64,000 nucleotides of DNA from Prostheceraeus crozeri (GCA_907163375.1 CAJQUW010007110.1:186001-250000), one strand, 5' to 3'. Shown: positions 24,160-35,531, numbered from the stretch's first letter. The notes: generated by a model not told the origin, from the sequence alone. Numbers and translations: made by a program.

Positions 24160-24890
24160 GCTTGCTATGAGTGAAAATAAACATTATTTTGAATGATGTA
24201 TCATGTTTCCTTGATCTCACAAGCATCTACTTTACTGATAGTTTCATGAAAATGATAATTGTCATCAAATAAGATTGCCTAAATATGACAAGATCATACG
24301 ATTTCTCATTCTTCATGGTTCACAAAACTGGTGTTAAGTGAGACAATATTGAAATAAGTCATCGATATAGTAATCTTATTTTCATACATCATCATAATAT
24401 AATTACAATATTACTAGCAGGATGTCCTCAAATGGTCGAATTTTTTTTCGAAATACTTTCGCATCATGAATAACATTTAAAAATGTCTAATACTGATTTT
24501 ACAGAAACTTTGATTCCCAAGAGGAATTTATTCACTAAAGTCTTCTATGATTGCAAAAGAATCAATATTAAATTATAATGCTGTCAGGTCGGTGTGAAAT
24601 ACGCGATCACTTCCTAAAAGATGCAATTCTAAATCTATAGTTTATCTGATTTGTTTTATCTTGCATGAACTATCACGCATAGCATCCTATTTCAAATAGA
24701 CTTTACAAAGTTATTGATATTGATAAGGAGATTAATCAATTTCATTACAAAGTCTTCATACCTTCCGGAAACTCGCTCGTAGAGAGAATCGCTTAGCTCA
24801 AAGTTTCATTACCTTAATGTAAAACATCAGAAGAAAAGATAGTATATTAGAGTCTGACTGACCAAAATTGAAGGATGACGACAAAGCATA
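24160..24890. other. Intronic or intergenic, nothing recognised
   Basis: This lies downstream of the exon 3 donor, so it is the start of intron 3 of the SLC4A11-like gene. Confidence 0.45.
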
Positions 24891-24897
24891 AACTTAC

Positions 24898-25138
24898 ACG
24901 TATGAGAAAGGCAAGACGCTTGCATAAATAATGCTCGTTTGGCTTCAGAAATTAGCTGATCGATGTCTTGAGTTTCGTCGACTGTATCAGGATCAGAGAA
25001 GACACGATGTATCATTCCCTCTATGATATCTTCGAGATTGTTTCCTTCAGCATCGAGTAGTAAAACCGCTTCTTTTACAAATTTGTCTATATCCAAGTTT
25101 GCCCTGATTTCAGATGAAAAGTCTTTGAGCGGGATTTT
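24898..25138 (-). CDS. SLC4A11-like: SLC4A11-like transporter, exon 3 (cytoplasmic N-terminal region)
   Basis: This internal exon is 241 nt: 80 codons plus one base. Borders are clear: a pyrimidine-containing tract ending TTGCAG before the exon, and a strong donor T|GTAAGTTT after it. The peptide contains LKDFSSEIRANLDID, VLLLDAEGNNLED and RVFSDPD, which line up without gaps with LKNFKEEIRAHRDLD and RRFARDPDN of human SLC4A11/BTR1 as I recall it. SLC4A11 is a membrane protein of the bicarbonate-transporter superfamily that carries H+/OH- or NH3-linked H+ and works at the plasma membrane; this segment belongs to its soluble N-terminal domain. Other SLC4 members fit less well. Exons for the membrane domain were not found at lower coordinates, so the gene probably continues beyond position 1. 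What I see is the exon and its borders; the family name rests on remembered sequence. Confidence 0.8.
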
Positions 25139-27745
25139 CTGCAATTGTGAGAAAGCCTAATACATAAACATTCATGCAGTTTTTAAAGAAGGTGAAGACA
25201 TTTAGCAAAAAGAATTTATAATTTCTCATCCCTGATATTCGCTCTTAGCAATGGAGGATGCACCGAAATAATTTGTTGGGAAAACAAGAAAACGCAAGAA
25301 ACTGGATGAAAAAATCTTTTTCAGTGGAACATGCATAATTAACTCACAGAGACATCGCAGCAGAAGATATTGTGAATTGGCATACAATATTTTCACTTTT
25401 GTAGAATCAGATTTCAAATTATTGTGAAATTAAAAAAAAGAAAAGACCTAAACTTTTCACAGCATGCATTTCCTTAGTTGCACAGCTATAACTTTCACCC
25501 TAAATTGGAACTCAAATTATGTGCAGCTACATTGTTATAGATCGTCCACCAGAACGAGCTTCAGCAGGGAGCGAGACCCAGAATAAACTTTCAAAGACTG
25601 ATGTACATGCACCGTACACCCTATGACTGCTACTTGCCGAGTTCTACCGCATGATCCTTCTTGTCAGACAGGATCAAGGAAAACACAAAGTAAATCAATC
25701 CAATTGGAAGCAGATTGAAATGCTCGGGAAAAAGATATTAGTCTACTTTTTCTGATTAAGTAAAAAGTAGGCCTACTAAGTCAAAAGCCACAATTTTTCG
25801 TATGGAATATTCTCAGGTTATTTCTTGTCCTGTGCATGTGATATCATCATCTGGTCGATGATGTGTGCTAAGTGTCGACTGGAAGTCTTGTGCCGAAATT
25901 AGTAGTCTTGATGCGGCAGATCTGAAAGTGTGCAGCTTTGTAGACTAATGTACACATGTACATGCACACACGTGCTCATTGTAGGGCCTCGGTCTCTCAT
26001 GACATCACATGCCATATAATTGTGTCTCCAGACTTAATTCTCGCTCAATCAGAGAAATTTCAGAAAAATGGCATTTATATCGGAAGCTTTAACTTTCCTA
26101 CCACATGTGTGCTTTCTTAGATGCTGTCTTACAAGGAATCGGGTAGAACACGGCAGAAGTGCAGATTCGTGATAGCCGTAAGATTGTAAATGGACATCAT
26201 TCCGTGAAATCTCCAGTTTCTGTTTAGTCCTCTGCAATGTTTGTGGCGGTCGGACAATTAGTACTGCCAAGTCGCTATCTCATTGAGATGTTGGCTATGA
26301 TACTGGTAGTTTCTGTCGATATGCGTACCAAGTTAGTCAGAAACGTCATCCATTCGTTTGTTATGTATAAGATGTCAAACGATATTTGAAAGCATTATCA
26401 ACATAACAAACGACGGCCGCAGGCTTTCTACCCTCAATAATCTCAGACTTTTGTAATAGATAACAAAAATAAAATCAAAATCTGTCAATATTGGCTCTTT
26501 CCAATTCAACTCAAAATACCACCAAGCTGTGTATCAGCAATAATGAACAGTGGCAGATTACAGTATGCGCTCAATTAAGATGGAATTCGTCGATGGACCC
26601 TATTATAGGAAGCAAACAGGCCTCCAATCCAAGCCTCTATTTCGAAAAATTTGAAGCAATTCTTTTATGTGCTTATAGCGACACACTGAAAGACCTTTTC
26701 CGTTGAACCCCAGCTCTTCAAACTATGTATATGTGATGTTTAGTCATCTAGGAATTCACGAAAATTTCCGTGTGATATTTTTTCATATAATACACTGAGA
26801 TCATTTAAAGACCAGAGATATCTGCACCTAACTATGCGTTATATTGCTTGAAGAAATTGACAGAAATTATGGTGCAGAAATTGACAGATAATTGTCATTT
26901 ATTTTCTAATTATGCTCTATAATTTCAATGGTTACATCTGGTTTTAATTTAGAAATGATTGTTATGGCAGTAGTGACCTACCTATACGTACATGCATGTA
27001 CTTGACATTCTTTAGGCAATTGCACTATTTTGTCTGCTTTGTTTACATTTTGCTTCAATTGCAGGGACAATTAATATTACTTCAAATCACACTATCTGTT
27101 TTTCAGAGGAATTAATTTCACGCACCATAATCACATGATGGTTTACTACATACCCCATAAATTAAAAATTATATGGATGTAATCCGAGAACCGAATCACG
27201 TGGTCAGTGCCTGTCGAGGTACGTGGTCGGACCGGGTCATAGATAATTTGACAAGGTCAGGCGGGTTTATATGCGGAAGAAAGCAAAAAATAAATTTCTG
27301 CGTTGGAAGCAATGAATGCTTTCAAAAAATAAAAGGAATTAACACATGCACTACAATAGTGTTTCCGAACACGTGGCTGGCAGTAAACCAATTTTGTTAT
27401 TACAATGAAAAATATAACAATGGAAGATATCCATTATTCATAAAGCGTAAACAATTTATCATTACATGAGGCACTTCATAAAATCCCAGACAAAATTCGT
27501 TTTCCTAGCGAAATAATTCGTTATGTCTTATCCAGCGGACGATGGTTTCTGATCAGTTCATAACCCGCACATTAGTCTGATTACCGGTATCCATCAGTTA
27601 CATTCAATATGGGATCAATGGAATTTCACAATTTTACACGCAGACACATATACATATACATGTACATTAAATAGATTTCAGAATGCCCAATGATTAGTCT
27701 AGATTGTCAAATATTTAAGTAATGAAAAGGAGAAAGCATACGCAC
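25139..27745 (-). other. Intron 2 of the SLC4A11-like gene
   Basis: This 2.6-kb interval lies between the donor of exon 2 and the acceptor of exon 3. It holds foldback element E2 (25544-26255). I see nothing else recognisable in the rest; an open stretch at 27173-27469 on the plus strand matches nothing I know. Confidence 0.55.
25544..26255. mobile_element. Foldback element E2 (about 710 bp)
   Basis: The left arm (GTCCACCAGAACGAGCTTCA, then a CTTCTTGTCAGACAGGATCA block) and the right arm (on the minus strand GTCCGACCGCCACAAACATT, then CTTGTAAGACAGCATC) are imperfect inverted copies of about 190 bp. The arms belong to the same family as E1 and E3. The middle is unrelated AT-rich sequence without an ORF. 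Confidence 0.65.
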
Positions 27746-27783
27746 CTCCAGTCGCGACAGTACAAGACATGGCAGCGCCTCAT
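27746..27783 (-). CDS. SLC4A11-like: SLC4A11-like transporter, exon 2 (38-nt micro-exon)
   Basis: A 38-nt exon lies between a textbook acceptor (CTTTTTATTTGCAG) and a donor GAG|GTGCGT. Read with two bases completing an upstream codon, it gives EALPCLVLSRLE and ends on a whole codon, exactly the phase needed to join exon 3, which begins with a whole codon (KIPLKDF). The join places LVLSRLE before KIPLKDF, where human SLC4A11 has a similar hydrophobic-basic stretch (CVLLHTSRKYL) before LKLKNF. The other frames give a stop or no resemblance. The exon is too short to be certain without transcript data. It lies 2.6 kb upstream of exon 3; foldback repeat E2 fills part of that intron. Confidence 0.6.
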
Positions 27784-27899
27784 CTGCAAATAAAAAGAAT
27801 TCATTGATTTTCTATGTTTCGTAAGAAAATGCGGTCATAACTATTCGGACTGCGTGATTTTGCTGGAATCTTAGTATGGAGTTCATGCATTCTTTGGAT

Positions 27900-28560
27900 T
27901 TCCTTTAAATTTTTTTGAATCCTTTAAATCATTCGAAAATTGTACATTTGAGAAATCTTTGAGACAGCCGAGGTCTTTATCAGCGATGCTGCAGATGGAT
28001 AGAAGAACTATCATGCGTGTTGCAAGTAAATGTGATCAATCGCGTTGTAAATGCTGCGACCATATAATCACAGGTCATTATGTACAATTTCAAGTAAACA
28101 ATGATGACGTCAATTTTCAAATTAAGTACAAAATGAGTCGCGATTCTATTTGCCAGCTTGTTTGTTCGGGCTGCATAAGTTTTACATCGGTCAGTCAGGT
28201 GATGCTCTCCGCCATAGAGTAGCAGTTCATCGGCAACGAATCTAGAAGTCTGTATGTGGCTACTTACTCGTACGAGAACACATGCGCGAGTGTGCGGTTT
28301 AGAAGAACATCAAATTCGCTATCATGCTTCTCTGCAAGATGCCAAAAGACTCCAATCGTCTGGACAGGGAACATATGGAAGCTATGTTCATTGCACGGTA
28401 CAAGCCATCTCTTAATATGTTGAAACATCTATGATTTTATTTCTGTTCATCTCTATATTATAACGTCTAAGTTTGAATTGTATTGTCTTTATGAATAAAG
28501 ATTCATTTATCGCCTTGGAGGAGCCACTGGAGTGGTGAAACATGTTGGCGTAAATCTTGT
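27900..28560 (+). mobile_element. Penelope-like element 3' part with GIY-YIG endonuclease
   Basis: The segment shows the Penelope linker pattern SKCDQSRCKCCDHI followed, in a different frame, by an endonuclease of the YIGQSGDALRHR type. This is the GIY-YIG domain that Penelope-like elements carry behind their reverse transcriptase for target cleavage. It is broken in at least a few places. A 3'-terminal hairpin motif follows at 28511-28550. The RT part is missing. Confidence 0.82.
28511..28550 (+). ncRNA. Hammerhead-like hairpin at a Penelope 3' end
   Basis: An outer CGCC/GGCG stem encloses TGGAGGA, a CCACT-GG-AGTGG hairpin and GAAAC. The order (a CTGANGA-like box, short stem II, then GAAA) is that of type I hammerhead ribozymes known from Penelope-like elements. 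The first box agrees with consensus at five of seven positions, so cleavage activity is doubtful. Confidence 0.45.
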
Positions 28561-28737
28561 GTATTATATTTTTCCATATCGATTTGCATTTACTTTAATT
28601 CTGTTTCTATATTTGCAGATAATTCCATAAATTACGTATATAACATAATAATCATAAATGCATATATGAGGCGCTTATTCACTCTATTCATTGTAAAATG
28701 ATTGTATTTTCGTATTTATCATGTTTAGCAATAAAAG

Positions 28738-28858
28738 TTAATGTATATCTGAAGAGAATGACAACTATTAAGTAAATACAAGGCACGAACACCCCTGATT
28801 CCCCGACCGCACTCACTTGACCCAGGAATCGAACAGAAGTCGGCGGTGTGCGGTAATA
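28738..28858 (-). mobile_element. tRNA-derived SINE, copy 2 (5'-truncated)
   Basis: This copy starts just before box B (TGTTCGATTCCTG) and continues GAGTGCGGTCGGGGAATC to CATTCTCTTCAGATAT, matching copy 1 at 22.5 kb. It lacks box A, so it is 5'-truncated, as expected of LINE-driven retrotransposition. Confidence 0.8.
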
Positions 28859-29530
28859 TAATTCAACATATTTTCTCATTGTCTCGCAGCAAATGAAGTG
28901 TATCATTTTTGCTTATCGCAAATTAATGTTTGTCAACATCTATCAGTAATTTATCGAAATAGGTTGGGCACCTGCTCTAATCTGAATATTAAGAGACAGT
29001 TATGCACAGCAGAAAACAGAATAAAACGCTGATATTCTTGCTGCATCAATTCATCTGATTGGAAGATGCAGTGTTGAGGTTGAATGAGAATTCTGAATAA
29101 TGCAAATGCAGGATTATTTTCTATACTTTGAAATACTTTGCACCCATGTTGCAAAATTGATGCTTCGATGTCACTATTGGAATCTGTAACAAGTATTTGT
29201 TTCATGAATGAATTGGAACAAATGTGAAACGAAACACAGTTTTTTTGCAAAGTGATTATCATTTATAATCTATCGTAGTCTGACTACGATTCAGGCTACA
29301 TTTCAAATAAATTCATCGATGTAACCGATATCTTGTTTTTCAATTTATCGTCTATCTAAGTGTGATTTCTTCTTTCATATTTTCAGCACAGTGTGTCATT
29401 CTAGGTAGATCATTCACAACGAAAGGTATAAAAGCTCTAGCCAAGCTTTGGTAAAACTTAAATAAAATGCTTAATTGACATAATTATATCTTTAGCATTA
29501 TTTAACACTTGTTCGAATGGGATATTGTGA

Positions 29531-29572
29531 CTCCATCATTGAAGCAACACATAGCTTGTTGAAACGTTGAAT
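29531..29572 (+). ncRNA. Second Penelope-type 3' hairpin (hammerhead-like)
   Basis: TTGAAGCAAC, a short loop, then GTTGAAACGTTG repeats the pattern of box, hairpin and GAAAC seen at 28.5 kb with different stem sequence, so it is from another family. No protein-coding part could be recognised upstream. Confidence 0.35.
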
Positions 29573-29579
29573 GTTTTAG

Positions 29580-31130
29580 AAATAAATTGTTGGTTCACAT
29601 TGTTTTGTAGGAAGAATTGCAACGACCATATGTTAATTAAAATTCAAGATCCAGGTTGCTGAACGGAGTTTGTTAAAAAGAGAATTACCAGACAAGCTTG
29701 ATCTCCTCGCCTATTCACTTATACACTATACATGCTACATCCTCTAGGAGGTACATAACTATTAAAAAGTTGAAAAGTGCAGGCGCACTATTCTACAGCA
29801 TAAGACACGCTATGAATTGCTGCAACAACAGCTGAGAAAAACAAGCGCCGAAAATACGCCTAAGTGACGATTATCTTTTTGAGCCTCTTCGCTTTGAAAC
29901 ATCAGGAGTCTGGGGGCCAAATACAACTTGTGTCATAGGGATATTGGGAATCGCCTGATAATGACCACAGCGTCAAAAGGGGTCGTTTGCGCAAATAATA
30001 TCTCTCGCCATTGTTCGAGGTAACGCAAAGGCCATGACAACTTCTGAAAAGTGTGCCTACATTTTCTGAGAATTTTTCTATCTAATTTGGAAAGATTTTT
30101 ACTCATTTTTACTCCCTCCTGATAACTCGTGTCATTATACTGTTACCTGATTCATGTTGCTACTTTGTTTTTGGTATACAACACGGAGAATTATCTGCCT
30201 TTAATTTAATTTCTTAAGGCAGAAGATCTTTCTTTATCCTAATTTCTAAAGCTCCTCTAATCGACAAGAAGAAGCAACCATACAAAGGGAACTCAAAATA
30301 GAATTTATCATACAATGACAGAAAACGATAAATACACAGCAACAGCACAGCTCGACTCACTTTGGTATCAAGAAATTCAAGCACTCACAAAATCAAAATA
30401 TAGGAAGACAAGCATTTCACATGTTTCTCTGTCTTAAAAACTCTCATTGGCATTCTAGGTTCAATTAATTCATCAAGTCTTCTCAGTTTTTCATTATCTA
30501 TTTAAAGCAAACATGATAGATAGCAAAATAGATAAAATAATTATCAAATTTCAAATTTATCGGAAACTATATTAAATATAGCAAATTACTTAGTACATCG
30601 AGAACTGTAAATTACATTGAATTGACGGTAGTCTATGAAGCAAGCGAACTTTAAATGATGCCCATGTGACGATATCGTTTCAACCGATGCGGCGTCTATA
30701 ACTTGCATTCAAAAACTCAACATTAGAGAGAGAGAGACATAGTGCTCGTGAGAAATTAGATCTGATGCTGACGAAAATTTTACTTTTAGTAATTCATAAA
30801 CCCGTCGCGACTACGCTTATACTATCTCAGTAACGCACTTGAATTGATTCATCTGTTTGTGAACGAAAACTTGGATGATAAATCATGTTGACTAAAGGAA
30901 ATATTAAAAATGCATGCAGTCATCTCGTTAGAACCAGCTATCGGTCGAAACTCCTAAGATATTTTCTCGTGTTGATATTAGTTATCTTCAAAATCTCTGA
31001 AAAGTCTTTCAGGGAAGAGCATAAGCAGTTTGCGATTTTGGCATTTCTATATTGTTCGGCGATTAACCAAAACAGAGCTGTAACCGCGGATATTTCAAAA
31101 ACCAAGATTGATCAACCTGATGCCGCTTTG
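29580..31130. other. No recognisable gene
   Basis: A 125-codon open frame at 30885-31262 runs into repeat R and is not convincing as a gene. Confidence 0.45.
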
Positions 31131-31134
31131 ATCA

Positions 31135-31645
31135 TAGAATCAGTATATGTAGTGTCGACTCAAAAAAATGTCAGCATACAGTGGACAATTTTATATAGAA
31201 AGATTCAGTTTTTTGCGGAGATCACGTTCCTACGTTCTAAAGAAATACTTGATCAATTTTGAAAAGCCTGAATTTTTTGCAAATTATTATTGTGTTTGCA
31301 TACTCAGACATCAATAAGTAGTCTGACAATTTTAGGATTCATCAAAAAGGAATGACACTATTATTACAAGTATCTTAATTAAGCCGAGATCAAAGAACTT
31401 TCATGCATTATAATGCAAGTCTCCATGTAAAGGTTGATATCTTCTTGGCTCAAATTTCAAGTTTTCTAACTTAGTAGATCTGATTCATGCAGCTCTTTTC
31501 CACCAGGCTGTATTGCTATCATGATCAGTCAATTCCCTGGTATTTTCTCAAAAACTGTAAAAATTTGCAAATCTTACATTTGGTACTCACTTGGTCTAAG
31601 CTCGAGTTCATTTTGCTACTCTGCCTAACATACCAGTACTTACTC
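31135..31645 (+). repeat. Dispersed repeat R, copy B (empty-site copy)
   Basis: This copy is continuous and matches the two parts of copy A at 18.7-20.4 kb and the first bases beyond the Tc1-like element. It contains neither the piggyBac-like insert nor the Tc1, and keeps one TA at the position where copy A has the element. Its length of about 0.5 kb is the best view of the undisturbed family. Confidence 0.7.
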
Positions 31646-32099
31646 CATGGTTATAATGTTTTAATATTTTTATCCATTTCTAAGAAGTGATTTTGAGGTG
31701 GTCGAATTATCAAGGACATGCGGCAAAAGAAGAATGACATGAATTTGAGCTATAAAATATTTTTCATGCATATTTATGCATATTTTATGCATAAAATTTG
31801 TCATATCTGACATTGCAGGTGCGGTGTTTGAGCTTTTAGGAGTCGTGCTTTTCGTCGATAAGTTCATTTTCTTAATAGTCTGTTATATTTATGTATTGAT
31901 ATATACATGTGTAATGTAAATAACATAATCCGAGATGGAAGAAACAATAAATTCCAAAAAAACAAGAAAACTGAGAAATCTTAGTTCCTGACCGGCTTCT
32001 TCTCACTCTTAGAGCTTGAATTTTTTTCAAATAATGCAACAAAATGCAAAATATGCATAGATATTCTAATATTCATGCCTATTGAGTGTAGGTTTAAGC

Positions 32100-32405
32100 A
32101 TAGAAATGGAAAACTCCTCTTCTCTCTCTTTCTCTCTAAAAATAAATTATCGGGGATTGACAAAGATCGCGAAACCCGGGTCTCCTCGAACTTCAATTTT
32201 TATTCTTATTGCCGATCACAACGCGAGTGGCACGAGGGAGGGCAGTCAACCTTCTCTCCCTCTTTCTCTCTCTCTCCTCAGTGTACCCGGGTATCCTCGA
32301 AAATTCACGAATTTTTCTGGTAGCTGACCACAGCGTGAGTTGCACGAGGGAGTGGTGCGAGTCAATGTTTTCTCCCTCCTTCTCTCTGTGCTCTCTCTCA
32401 CTTGT
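32100..32405 (+). repeat. Minisatellite, two full units plus a partial one
   Basis: Units of about 110-120 bp start with CCCGGGTCTCCTCGAA (about 32175) and CCCGGGTATCCTCGAA (about 32285). Each continues through GCCGATCACAACGCGAGT or GCTGACCACAGCGTGAGT, then GCACGAGGGAG, and ends in a CTCTCTCCCTC-rich tract. A partial pyrimidine-rich unit precedes them from about 32110. The array ends at the Penelope fragment. Confidence 0.75.
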
Positions 32406-32730
32406 GTATACTGTGGCGTGAGATGTTATTTGATTGTTCACGTTTAGGGTAGCATAATTAGGGTGCAATATTTGCTGCATATAAATAGTTATTCTTGTTT
32501 TAAACATGCCACCAGCTTGACCGACGTTAATCTGATGACACATTTTGCAAAATAGAGTGTAAATCATATTGCCTGAAAGGAAGTTAAGATTGAATTTGAC
32601 TGAAATTTCTCAGACCGGTTTCTACTAGTACTTTAATACCGACATTTTCTCCCACAACAAGGCAATTGCAACAACCACATCTGGGTTCACTACATTTCGT
32701 TATACCGTTCATGAATTATTTGTTATTTCT
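32402..32730 (-). mobile_element. Penelope-like GIY-YIG endonuclease fragment
   Basis: On the minus strand a KCSEPRCGCCNC linker pattern is followed by MIYTLFCKMCHQINVGQ, the start of a Penelope-type GIY-YIG domain, and then FKTRITIYMQQI. It is broken and covers only the 3' part. Its downstream end coincides with the edge of the minisatellite at 32405. Confidence 0.75.
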
Positions 32731-33183
32731 ATTCAGCATTCTATACAAACTTTTAAATTGATTGTATACTTTTACAATTCGACTGTTCTTAAAGGAATTC
32801 ATTAATTGACCACACTTCTCAAACTCCCATAGCATTTATCAATGAATGTCATTAATTACATATATTATCTCATATTGCATTTAGTACGGATGTTATTATT
32901 GATATTATCTTTACATGTCGACGATATAACAAAAGTGATAAAGCTTCAACATAGATTTCCACTAAATCACATAACTGAGGAACTTCTCTGATGTTCATCC
33001 CACACTGAACTCCATTTGTCGATGAAAGAATCCGTCGACGAAAACGACTTGATCCAAGTTTTCATATACAGTTTTGGTCTAGAGGAATGTCATAAAAGAA
33101 ACTGTCAATGAAACGACCTTGTTTAGTTTTTTAATAGGGCCTATATGCAAAGCGAGAGAATGCAAATTCATTATTTTCACATG

Positions 33184-35531
33184 AATCAAATTCAAATTCA
33201 AAAAAGCTTTATTTAGACTCACAATGGCGGTGAGAATTCGACAAGGTAGTAGATGCATAAAAACATTAAAAAAAAGGACACATAAACCTAAAATCATGGA
33301 CAATACTTAATAAAAGAGCTTTGAAATCTCTTTGTTCTTGCCAAAGGCTTCCTCAGACAACAGTTATTCCTTAACGACAACTGCCTTGGTTCAAAAAAGG
33401 GACTAAGCGGATGATGAGGTTCTCTTAAAACTTTCTCAAAAAGATTACGACACATCTTGTCACCTGCAGCAAACAAGGACTCTTTAATACATGATTTATC
33501 ATCAATTAAACGAAACGCTCTTTTCTCGACCCGTGACAAACGAATTCTTAAAACATCTGTCATGTTACATATTACAGGAAAAGCATACAAAAGTAGGGGT
33601 CTGATGTAAACACAATAAGCTCTAAATAACAAAGGAGAAGGGCAATTGGCTCGCTTCAAATACAAAAAAAGATACATGTGTCTGGACGCTTTCCTAATTA
33701 CCGAATCAATAAAAACATTCCACTTTAGATCTGATGAGAGATTACAACCTAAAACTTTCACAGTACTGACCCTATCAAGGGTCAGGCTGGATAAATAAAT
33801 AGGCTCACAAATCATATTCTTTTTCGAGATTACGTCCATTACACAACTTTTATTCAGATTGATGTTCAAACTGTGTGAAGTAGTCCATTCAAATATTGCA
33901 TCAATCTCAACCTGGAGCTGATCCTCGCTTTCATTTCTCAGAAAATGTAACACAGTCAGATCATCTGCATATTTTATAAAGCACGAGTTGCTACAAGTTG
34001 GAGACAATGAGTTCATGACAAGCGAAAAAAGTAACGGGCCGATCACACTGCCCTGAGGAACCCCACAGTTAGTCTTCACTAAAGTAGACAAATTCCCATC
34101 CAGCAAAACACGCTGACCTCGGTCAGACAGATAACTGAAAATCCATTGAATGCAGAATTTAGGAAGACTAGATAAAAGACAGGCTTCAATAATAGATTCA
34201 TGTGTCAGACTTTCAAAAGTCTTAGTGAGGTCAATAGTTGCCATACGAACAGCGCCTGAACTTTTATCCAAATAACTTAGCATTTTGAGGTAAATAGCAT
34301 TTAAAGCAACAACGGTCCCTTTGCCTGGACCAGGGACATACACAAATTGATCATCAGTAATATGTTTATTGACATAAGGAATAAGGTAATTTTTGCAGAA
34401 AATCTTCTCAAAAACACGTGACAAAATAGACAGAATGGAAATCGGACGAAAATCGCTAACACTTGAGACGCTATTACCTTTGGGGATAGGAACAATGTTA
34501 GCAACTTTCAAGCATTCAGGAATATAGCCCTCTTTCAAACTACGATTAAATAAAACAGTAATCACAGGAGCAAAAACAAGATGGCAATCACGGAACACCC
34601 AGGGTGGAATGTCATCAGGACCACTGGAAGAGTTCTTTAACTTCCTAAGGCAATTATCAACTTCGAAATATGATATTTCATTCATAACAGAATCAGATAG
34701 ATGATCAAAAATAGATGTAGAAGGAACACCATCATTACGACAAGAATTAGAGGCAAAGAAATCACTTAAATCCTGCAAAGAAACATTGTGCTTGGTTATT
34801 CTCTGCTGACGTTTGCTAAGAGAGCCAATAGCACTCCAGACTTTCTTAGAGTCGCCGGAAGTAATCGCCTTGTTCAAAAATTCCTCCTTAAGAAATCTAG
34901 TTTGCTTGATGACAGCCTCACGTAATCGAACATACTTGGCTCTGTTATTGCCACAAAAAGCTTTGTCACGTTCGTTGATCAAAATCTTTAAACTATACTT
35001 CATCCAGGGAGGCTCAAGTTTCCAGATCCGAACAGTTTTCACCTTGAAATACAAATTGTACAAATAATTAATACCCATGAGTATGTCTCCAACAATAACA
35101 TCGAGTGCTAGATTATAATTACAAAAACTCATCCAGTCAATGCCATTGACAGTTTCGATAAAGGAAAGCTTAGCAGATTTGGTCATTTGTCGAACTTGTA
35201 TTTTCTTAAATGCACTAACACCAAATCCATTAATCGGGTTCCACAAGATGGCACAATGGTCAGATCGACCAAAAGGAGGTAGCTGAATAGGAGGTAAATG
35301 CTGAGAATCAAAGTTGGTAAAAAGTTGATCAATGATATTGTCGCCTCTTGTAGGAAACGTTACAACTGACTCCAAGTTGGTCACACTCCTGATCTCCGAA
35401 TAATATCTGCTCAGATCATTGAAGTCGCCAACACAAAGGATACGGAGGACAGATTCAAGGGATTCATTGACCGCAACATAATCCATGATATCGGTCACAC
35501 ACTGAATAGCTGCTTCATGCTGCATCAATTA
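33184..35531 (-). mobile_element. 5'-truncated LINE with long open pol frame
   Basis: This non-LTR retrotransposon keeps the end of the endonuclease, the reverse transcriptase and the 3' end, where AATAAA is followed by a short TTGAATTTGAATTTGA tail. The 5' part is gone: a stop lies immediately before the open frame and no endonuclease start is recognisable upstream. No target duplication was found. Confidence 0.88.
33294..35525 (-). CDS. LINE ORF2 (endonuclease C-terminal part plus reverse transcriptase)
   Basis: About 743 residues are open without interruption from the first Met at 35525 (the frame opens one codon earlier at TTG, straight after TAA). What remains of the apurinic-type endonuclease includes GDFN (34-37) and SDH (89-91). 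The reverse transcriptase follows: FRPIS (360-364), motif A IDLTKTFE (432-439), GVPQGS (489-494) and catalytic YADD (520-523). The C terminus (RLSRVEKRAFRLI) is of the CR1/Rex/Jockey-like kind. It would copy element RNA at nicked DNA. The first half of the endonuclease is absent, so this copy cannot move by itself. The long clean frame indicates a fairly recent insertion, here in intron 1 of the proposed host gene and on its sense strand. Confidence 0.88.
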   Translation of the reverse strand: MQHEAAIQCVTDIMDYVAVNESLESVLRILCVGDFNDLSRYYSEIRSVTNLESVVTFPTRGDNIIDQLFTNFDSQHLPPIQLPPFGRSDHCAILWNPINGFGVSAFKKIQVRQMTKSAKLSFIETVNGIDWMSFCNYNLALDVIVGDILMGINYLYNLYFKVKTVRIWKLEPPWMKYSLKILINERDKAFCGNNRAKYVRLREAVIKQTRFLKEEFLNKAITSGDSKKVWSAIGSLSKRQQRITKHNVSLQDLSDFFASNSCRNDGVPSTSIFDHLSDSVMNEISYFEVDNCLRKLKNSSSGPDDIPPWVFRDCHLVFAPVITVLFNRSLKEGYIPECLKVANIVPIPKGNSVSSVSDFRPISILSILSRVFEKIFCKNYLIPYVNKHITDDQFVYVPGPGKGTVVALNAIYLKMLSYLDKSSGAVRMATIDLTKTFESLTHESIIEACLLSSLPKFCIQWIFSYLSDRGQRVLLDGNLSTLVKTNCGVPQGSVIGPLLFSLVMNSLSPTCSNSCFIKYADDLTVLHFLRNESEDQLQVEIDAIFEWTTSHSLNINLNKSCVMDVISKKNMICEPIYLSSLTLDRVSTVKVLGCNLSSDLKWNVFIDSVIRKASRHMYLFLYLKRANCPSPLLFRAYCVYIRPLLLYAFPVICNMTDVLRIRLSRVEKRAFRLIDDKSCIKESLFAAGDKMCRNLFEKVLREPHHPLSPFFEPRQLSLRNNCCLRKPLARTKRFQSSFIKYCP

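Noticed and set aside
27173-27469. 98-codon plus-strand frame
   Set aside because: No recognisable domain; it lies inside intron 2 on the opposite strand.
28951-29262. 103-codon minus-strand open frame
   Set aside because: Plausible codon flow but no family resemblance and no paired splice sites that fit the neighbouring exons.
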